This document shows, piece by piece, positions 29,601 to 38,600 of a stretch of 64,000 bases of DNA. The stretch covers positions 6,458,506 through 6,522,505 of the forward strand of contig JAQFVV010006200.1 in assembly GCA_028023455.1 (NCBI GenBank), in the 5' to 3' direction. The notes under the pieces are model-generated. The model was not told where the DNA came from. It did no database searches and saw only the letters and a program-made list of their open reading frames with translations. Position numbers and translations under genes: made by a program. Within the stretch, counting starts at the first letter, position 1, and each line of letters opens with the position of its first letter. This stretch comes from Epiperipatus broadwayi (lineage: Eukaryota > Onychophora > Udeonychophora > Euonychophora > Peripatidae).

Positions 29601-32600
29601 CAGTATTTGTATATTTATGTATTTATATATATTTTATAGCTCTGAGGAAAATTGCTAGGGAATCAAAACTGTCAGATAGTATAATTTTAATAAAATATGC
29701 ATTGAAAAAGTAAAAAGGTTGATTTTTTAAAATTTTATCAATGCATAAAGAAAGATTAATTGATATTATATTAATTTGTTTTTAAATTATTTTTTATTTT
29801 TTTGATAATTTCATGAAATTAAAAAATTATGTATGAAAATGAATATTCCTGTTGGAATTAGTTATCTATTAAAAATGGCAGTCTACACATCAATTCATAG
29901 CACTTTTCAAACCTATCTGTTCATTGCACTAATCTTCAAATTATTTCAAATACTTTCTTTTTATAATCAGTCAATTTCTCTATCCCACCACCTCATCCAT
30001 ATCTCTTTCTTTTTCAGATCTTTTCTTTATACTTCTAATAATTTGTCTTTAAGTGCATGTGTGTAAAATTTTGATTTTAGTTATAATGTTTGGAAAGGTT
30101 GATGATGAAAGATGAGGTTGACCAGCTATGAGGTAGTTGCATTTCATACACACTAATGATAGTGTCATTGAGAAGTTTGAAAAAAGCATTTGAGATTTCT
30201 GGAGAAATGCCATTTCTATAAAAATGAAAGGTATTTGATGGCATCTAATAATAAAAATACAGACAACAACATCATGATTTTGTCATGTTTCCAAGAGTAG
30301 TTGTCTTCACCCTAATCTAGAACCTTCTACAATAGACACCAAATGCTATAATATAGCTAAGGGTATAGCACCTGGTGACCATTGATTATTTAAGTTCACA
30401 ATAGATAGCTCTAGAATAGAATTAAAAAACTGCTCTTGGAAGTATGAATAAAGTCATGTGATATTTTTTGTATAGACAAAGGGTTGAAAGGGATCTCTAA
30501 AATACGTACAAACTGACCTGATGTCAGATCTTTAGGGATTTTACCATTTCAGGATAGCTTGAATAATATGAAAGAGTAAATGGTGGCTAGATAGTTTCAG
30601 ATTTAAATGATAATCCTAATTGATGAAAATGAAAACCTAAAATTGGTCTGGGGATATTATAGCATTATATACCCTGATACCCGTTAATTACTTAAGCTTA
30701 TAATAAATGGCTTTAACGTGGGTTGAAATGAATTATTCTTATAATAATCTTGCGTAAACAATATTTGATTTTTATTTGTTGCTGATTGCAATTCCAACCA
30801 AACTACGTAATTAGTAACCAGAATTTGCACTTTGTTTTTTAGTGTTATATCTTCTTACATTGCATAATAGGTGAACAAATTGACATATAATATTAAGGAA
30901 GGAGTTATGAGATTTTAAAGAATAGAGCTATATTATCTGGATTAATGTGTAGGACTTATGAATTAGTACAACATAGAGATGTTACTACAAATCTCAGAGT
31001 TCTGAGATGTGAAAATTTGGAAAGGTGATTAAGCATTATACGAATGTATTTTCAGTACTTTAATTATGTAACTAGTGTGTTAAATGGTGTAGTAATTTAT
31101 ACATAAGCAAACTATCAAATGCTAATGTTAGATATTTTATTTTTATTCATCATTGTAGTTAATAAATTTGCTTTCTTGTAGAATAGATACCTGCTGATAT
31201 ACATGTAATATTAAAGGTAAACCAAGACTCTGTTCTTTATTAGTGATGAAGTCTGCATCATGTTTTTTTCTCGATGGCCAGAATATCAACTATGATTATC
31301 TTTATGAATTTTACTCTCTAGCTAAGTTCATTTACTGATTAATAAGATGAATTGGATAGAGCTGATTATTTGGGAAAATCCTCAACTATCTGAAAAATTT
31401 TTCAAATTCCATTCTAGATTTGAACATTAGACCATGAGCATTGCAGGAAAATGCTCTAACCACTACACCATGAAACCCTCTAAATATAAAGTATTGAAAG
31501 CATTCCAATAAGATAATGAAAGTGTAAGTTTAGTGAACAGTGTGATGAAGAAACGAAAATGTTTGGGAACATACAGAATAGTAATTTTATGAATCAGATG
31601 GATTCCGTATTATTCTCATATCATTTCTTATCATTTGCTTTGCTGTTTCGATAATCATAAATTATTTCTCTATTTACTATTTTCATTCATTTTTTTCTTC
31701 TTTTTTTATAATTGCTTTCTACATAATCTTCTAAAAGATGTACTGTTGCATTTTTTTCTTAGTTTTCCTTAGTTACTTTTTTTAAAATCATTCTTTCTAA
31801 AATTTCTTTTATCTGATATTTGTTAAACATCTCTTGTTTTTTTCATTTTTATTTAAACCCACATTTTAAAAAACTTTATACAAATTTGATTAAATTTTTT
31901 CTATGATCTTTATTCAAGATTTGAATGATCATAATTGCTTTATATTAAGTGAAAATCTGCTTAACTAAACAGTTTTTCTTTATGGCCTTTATTTTTTTTT
32001 TTAATATTGTATTAATAATATTTTTATCAGATTGATTCACAGCTAAATTAATAGTATGATGAGAAAGCTATTAGTGCTTTTCTATTTTCAAGAATTTCAA
32101 TCATCAGAAGTCTCAAAGTAAAAACACTGATATGGCTACAAAATTTGTTTCTATGTTTATACATATTTGTGTACTAATAATTTTAATTGCATCAAAATGA
32201 TTTTTGCTGCTGACCAAATATATAACATTTAGAAGTATAAATATTTCATGGAACAATAACGTTCAAATACATTACTAGGACAAATTACAAGCAGATTCTA
32301 AAGAGCCATTTTTAAATAAATTTGCAAATACATTTACCCTTTTATATTTTCCTAGTAACATATTTGATCATGATTGTTTTGTGAAGTATTTACCTATTTG
32401 TGTGTATGTGAATACATGTTCTTATTATATTTGAATATTAAAATATTTTATATATAAATATAGGCTATATTCATAATGGTACTGGGTCCATTTACTTTCT
32501 TCAATGTGCAGAAAACGAAATATCTTCAAATACTTACAACATTTCTAAGGTGGTTAGGTAAAATATCTTTTTATAACTTAATTTATAAAAGTATATAATT

Positions 32601-35600
32601 GAGTGTAAATCAATCCATCAGTCTAATTTCTTTTTATCAGTATATAAAAACATTACTTTTGAATAGGTAAAACAGTCTTCAAATAATTATTGCAAGGCAA
32701 ATTACAATGCTCTCAAAGCTTACCAAATGGTAGGTAATGAGAATTTTAGCAGTTTTCCATTTTGTTTTACCATGCAATTAAGAATAGCTAATAGTTGGAT
32801 TGACTATGGCTAATTACCTGAAAGAAAAATTCTAAGCCTGTTGAAAATAATTTTCAAATTTACTTAACTCAGCTTTCAAGTAGATTCACTATCATTATAC
32901 TATGAAGTTATATATATATTACTGAATCCATCAAACACTTTTTTAAACAGAACTTATTTTTTAAACAATTGTAAAAAAGTTACTCCAAGTAAAATGAAAA
33001 ACATCAGCTTTTATGTATCACTCTTAATTCTAATTTATTAGTCATTTTTTGCAATAAATATATAATAATAATTATAACTAAAACACAGGCTTATTATATA
33101 CCTGTGTCTATATATGTAATATATAGGGTATATGAGCACAGACTTTCACATGACCCACCACTCTCCACTCTATCTAATAACACCGATACACTTAAGCACA
33201 CATATGCTGAAAAGATAAATAATCACCAATATACGTATTTCATGCTAAACCAGCAATCATCAGTTGGTCCAGATTATCATCTCCCACACATATATATACT
33301 ATAAGTGCTCAGATATATATTAAGATAGACAATCTTCATACTTTAATGGACAGGCCCCAATCTATTACACACTCCAACTCTTCAATCGTCCATCCAATTG
33401 AAAATCTGCTGATGGAATGCTCTAAGGCCACCCTGAGGCCGAGATTCTTGTCATACCCATGTTGATGGACGGTTGAAGAGTTGGAACCTGTCCATTAAAG
33501 TATGAAGATTGTCTATCTTAATATATATCTGAGCACTTATAGTATATATATGTGTGAGAGATGATAATCTGGACCAACTGATGATTGCTGGTTTAGCATG
33601 AAATACGTATATTAGTGATTATTTATCTTTTCAGCATATGTGTGCTTAAGTGTATCGGTGTTATTAGATAGAGTGGTGGGTCATGTGAAAGTCTGTGCTC
33701 ATATACCCTATATAATAATAATTATAAGATTTTCATGGACTATATAGGTGTAACTATTGAAAATGAATGGGAATTTTTATATATTTTTCTGGACAAATTT
33801 CGGCTATGATGTAATCAGGCAAACAACGAATTAAAATTGGTTTTGTATACTGAACTCACACCATTTAATAATCAAGCTTTTAGTTTAAAGATGAGTCACG
33901 CAAATACTGTTGTTAAATGGTGTGATTTCAATTTGCAATGCCAATTTCAATTGGTTACATTATAGCTTAAATTTATCTCGAAATATACATGGAAATCCCA
34001 TTTGTTGACTAATAAATAGCAATCTGATCACCAACATTTGTAAGATTTTCATGAAATAAATGACAATAAATTTCCATATAACAATTGGATAACAAAGAAA
34101 ATTTTTATCATCACAAGCCAAATATTGTACACTAAGAACAAAATATTTTTGTATCTCTTCTAACATTTTTTGTTTAAATAGTATAATCAAAAGCACAAAA
34201 AAATATTTAAAAGTATGCAGTACTGGCCTTAATATTTATCGAAGTAATTTGGTTCAGATATTCATAATCATTTTTATCGCATCAGTTGACGTTTCTTATT
34301 GCTATCTTTACTGAAACCAAATTTCACATTAGTTTCATACCTGCGTTGTGTAGAATATATATGTAATACGTCTTAACTAACAAAGATTGTATAAATAATA
34401 ATTGATGCCTGTGCTATAAAATGAAATAACTAAGTAGAGACAAGAACTTCACGCTCTTTTCAAAGTGCTTTTGCATAAAATGAGGACGATACCTTTCATC
34501 TTCCACTTTATGTAAGAATAATGTGAAGAGAGTGCAAATAACATTATCTTCTGTTTAGTTATTATATTTTACAGTGCAACGATTATATATATTGTGGTGG
34601 ATAAAATTGTGGGAAACCAATATTCAGTTATAGAATTTTTTAAATCAAAGTTTGTAATAATATTACGTAAAAACAAATCCACATGCTGATACAAAAAAAA
34701 AGAACAAATCAGATAAAATAATCAGAATTATTAACATTCTTTGATGTGTATGTTCCGTTTTTTCCCTAAAAAATATTTGTAAACTAGCTCAAAAAGAGTC
34801 TTAGTTTTATTCAATTATTTCCAATTAAATCATTTTACATTTTAAAAATAATAAAATGTGAATGGTGATAAGAAGTTTTATTATCCTAAAGATTTACGCA
34901 TATTATCTTGTAATTAATAAAATGTATAAAATTTTCCCTTTAAATGCCCCACAGGTTTGGAAACCAAATTGTAATGGAATAAAAATGATAATGATCATCA
35001 GGGATGTATACGATCCATTTAGTAGCCCACATTCGAGCCTTAAGTTAAAGATACTAAATTATAATGATATCAAAATGGTATGCAAAGCTTGTTTTATTCA
35101 ATATGCTTTTGCAGCACCCAAATTGTAATGATATGAAAATAATTAAAGTGATTATGACAAGAAGCTTCATTATAACCTATAGATTTCTATACATCAGTCT
35201 GTAATTGTTATATCACATAAGATTTTTTTTAAATAATCCGTAAATTTATAGCATAATGGAATAAAATGTTTACAATGCTAAAACTATAATAAAACAAAAT
35301 ATACAAGATCAATTTATCTAACATACTTCATGATTTGCACCAAATTATAATGATATAAAAAGTAAAAACGCCTTTTAATAGTCCTATAAATTACAGTATC
35401 CAAATCATATCAGCACAAAATATATGAAATACCATTACGAATATGGCTAGAAAATTATAACAAATCAAGTCAACAAAGCCTAAGCATTAAACACCAACTT
35501 ATAACTAACTATAATATGCATGGTATTATTATAATCTATTTTAAATGAGTGTGGATATTAAAAGCTTAATATCTAAATTAAACATAGACTACATCGATAA

Positions 35601-38600
35601 GTTTTAAATATAAACAATCTCTAGTTAGTATAATTCAAATATCAGTTTTAATACATACAATTACTACTTTTATAACAACATGAAATTATTATCTTTCTAA
35701 TCAAATAATAAATTATTATAATACACATCCAATAAATAATAATCAGTAGAAATTTCATATGATTATCTATGTGATGTTGCCTTTGTCAGAATGACTCAGT
35801 TGGATGGAGCGTTTCCTAAAAATTCAATATCCAAGTTTGAGCCCATGCTAGTAGTCACTGGTCAAGCCAACAACACCTAAAGAAGAATACTACTACTCAG
35901 AATATTATGTAGATACTAACCAGTGTGCTATTACTTACAGTTGAATATAATTGGAAAATTTGAATAAAGTGTAAAAAAATTTCTTAAGACATTCATGTTT
36001 TATGTTAGGTGATAGAAATAGTCCAACATATAAATACAACTAAAATACCATCATAAACCTTCAGACAAATATATTTATATATATATATATTCTCATACCT
36101 TTCTGGGTTTAAATCCATTTAATAACTAGGGTTTGAAGTAAAAGAGGATTCCTTTTACTTCAACAATGAACTCAAACAAAGGAGCTATTTTAGATTGAGA
36201 AAACTTATTTAACCTCAGGGAAATTGTTTACTGGCACTATCAAAAATAAAGATTATATATTTATATGTATAAAATCTCTTTCTGTTCCTTATTAGAATAA
36301 CAATCCTTGGAAAATATTTAATTCAATATACATATATCATATATGCAGCCTGTTTGATTTATACTTGAGTGAAAACCAACATCAAAGTGTAATTTTCTAA
36401 AATGCTCTCTTTTATTACCCCATTGTTTTTTTTCTTGCTATCAGTTTTATATTAAATGTATCTATGAATGGAGATCTATCTTTTCATTTTGTTATACAGT
36501 AGATATAATTGTGGCTAATGAAATATTTAATTATTGATATGAGATTGTAGTATATTTTAAGTATATATATTTATTTAGATATAAATACAGGTTTATCTTG
36601 AATAGTCTGATAATGTGTACTAAAATATTTTTCTGATTAAAACATTACTGTGGTTAATTCACTTAATTAGAACATAATATTATTATTGAAATAATGTGTT
36701 CTAATCTAAATGAACATTTGCTATCAAGTAAGCCATACATGATTAAAAGCAATAAAAAGAAAAAAAATTTTTTTTTATTAAAATCAACACATATGTATGT
36801 ATTTTTATTCTTCATAAAAATATTTAAACAATCTTAGTTTTAATGTTTCATTTTTTTTTAAAAAGCTTTATAAAAACTTGAATTCATCCATTGTAATTTA
36901 TTCATAATCATATCATTTTTTGCTACGCAGTAATTTTTTTGAGCTATTAAATGGTTTGCTTCTGCAACATTTTTTTCTCCTTTCTTTTTGATTTATTAAA
37001 ACATTAGGGATAAAAAAGGATTTAAAAAAAATCAATTGCAGTAACATTTTTTATTAGTATTAGTCCCCTCTCCCTTCCCCTCAGAATATATAATGAAAGA
37101 TTAAGTTGTAATACAGGTTTGATAATGGAATATTTAATTTGCATTGATTGAAAGCAGAAACACGAACTTGGTCTTGAATTTATATGTTGATGATTGTGCT
37201 ATTTTTATCTAATTCAAAAGATAATCTACAGAATGTACTTAATGTTTTGAATGAAACATATAGGTTTTGGTTTAGCAATTAATGTTCAAAAAACTCGGGT
37301 TCTTTATCAGCCAGTACAGCAATCTTTAACTTGGATGGTTATCAACCTGAAAATGTAAGGTAGCTAATTTAAATATCTTTATAGTGCTGCTACTTTAAGA
37401 AGTTAAAAGATAGATAATTTCATTACCGTGAAATAACTATTACAACTAAATTAACTATGTAGAGATCTAATTTGTTGTACGGAAGTGAGACTTTGATGCC
37501 CTAAAGACGTAATCTTAGAGGCATTAGAAACATTTCATTTAAAAATGCTCTATAAAATTTTACAAATACAATAACAAGATCATAAAACCAATCAGAATGT
37601 CCTTCAACTTTTTGGATATAATACTGTAGTCCACTACTGTAAAATCATATCTTTGTTAGATTGAGCATGTGAAACAAACGAGCAATACGAGACTTTCTAA
37701 AGAAGAATTTTATGGTGAACTGAGCATGGTTTTCATAGGAGAAGCACTTTTTTAGATTATAAAGATTATCTCAAAGACATTTTAAAGAAGTACAATATTG
37801 TTTTCATTGGGAAGATATGACAATAAAATACACTACAACACTAAAATTAGACAGAATCACAAAATATCGAGTAAACAGAATGATGGACTAGTGTGATTTA
37901 TAAGTGACATATTTGCGATTCACAGATAAGTTTGCATATCTTCACAAAACTTATCTCTAGTGTAATAAGTATTTTTTTTTTGTCATATTATTTTAAGGAT
38001 TTGGAATGGCCATACTCATTTGTGATTGGCTGCTGATATCATTAGCAGCCACTTATAATGAATTGGGGCATACAACCCCCCAGATAAAATGAATTTTGCA
38101 TTATGCATTTATATGCATTAACATATATATTCTAAAAGGTTTTATTTATTAACATTATTCTAATTTAAATGTTTTAGAGCATTCTGAAATAGCATTTCTA
38201 ACAAATTTATTGACTGCATTATAATTAAGCACAATTCAAAACTGCATTCTTCAAACATTTCTCTCTATAAAAAATTATTATTTCATATATGGTTATAAAA
38301 GATGATATTTATTAACATCCAAAAACTTTTTTTTTTACTATATTAGTATCTTTCTTGAAAGATTAATGAGAGTAATATATAAAATCAATATTATTATCAT
38401 GTGCCATCTGGTGGTATTTAAGAAATACTTTATGACAATATATAAAAGTTAAAATTATAAAACAGTAAATAATATATAATGTTTGGTGAAACAAGTCTAT
38501 CTTAGTATATCTTCTAGTATCAAAGTCAAATGCTGATGAAAACTGAATCAACTTTGCATTATATTAGTATAATTTAGAGCATATAGATTTATTCCTTAAT

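Larger units (their letters stand above)
33078..33710 (+). mobile_element. Foldback element carrying hammerhead ribozymes, with 17-bp flanking duplication
   Basis: Two long arms, about 33119-33395 and 33464-33716, are near-perfect inverted copies around a central spacer of about 68 nt. The left arm carries one insertion of about 15 nt (gccccaatctattacaca region). The unit is bracketed by the identical 17-mer tataataataattataa at 33061-33077 and 33711-33727, suggesting that it inserted as one piece. Each arm holds a hammerhead-type core, on the minus strand on the left and the plus strand on the right. No protein is encoded. By analogy it is a non-autonomous retrozyme-like or Penelope-associated element. 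A small extra hairpin (ACACAGG/CCTGTGT, 33083-33107) lies at the left end only. Confidence 0.75.

Noticed and set aside
33104-33304. 66-codon ORF in the left foldback arm, and a similar one at 54797-54994 (minus)
   Set aside because: Both are translations of the antisense of the hammerhead repeat (shared VLNQ/MLNQ...SS.GP motif); explained by the RNA structure, not a protein.
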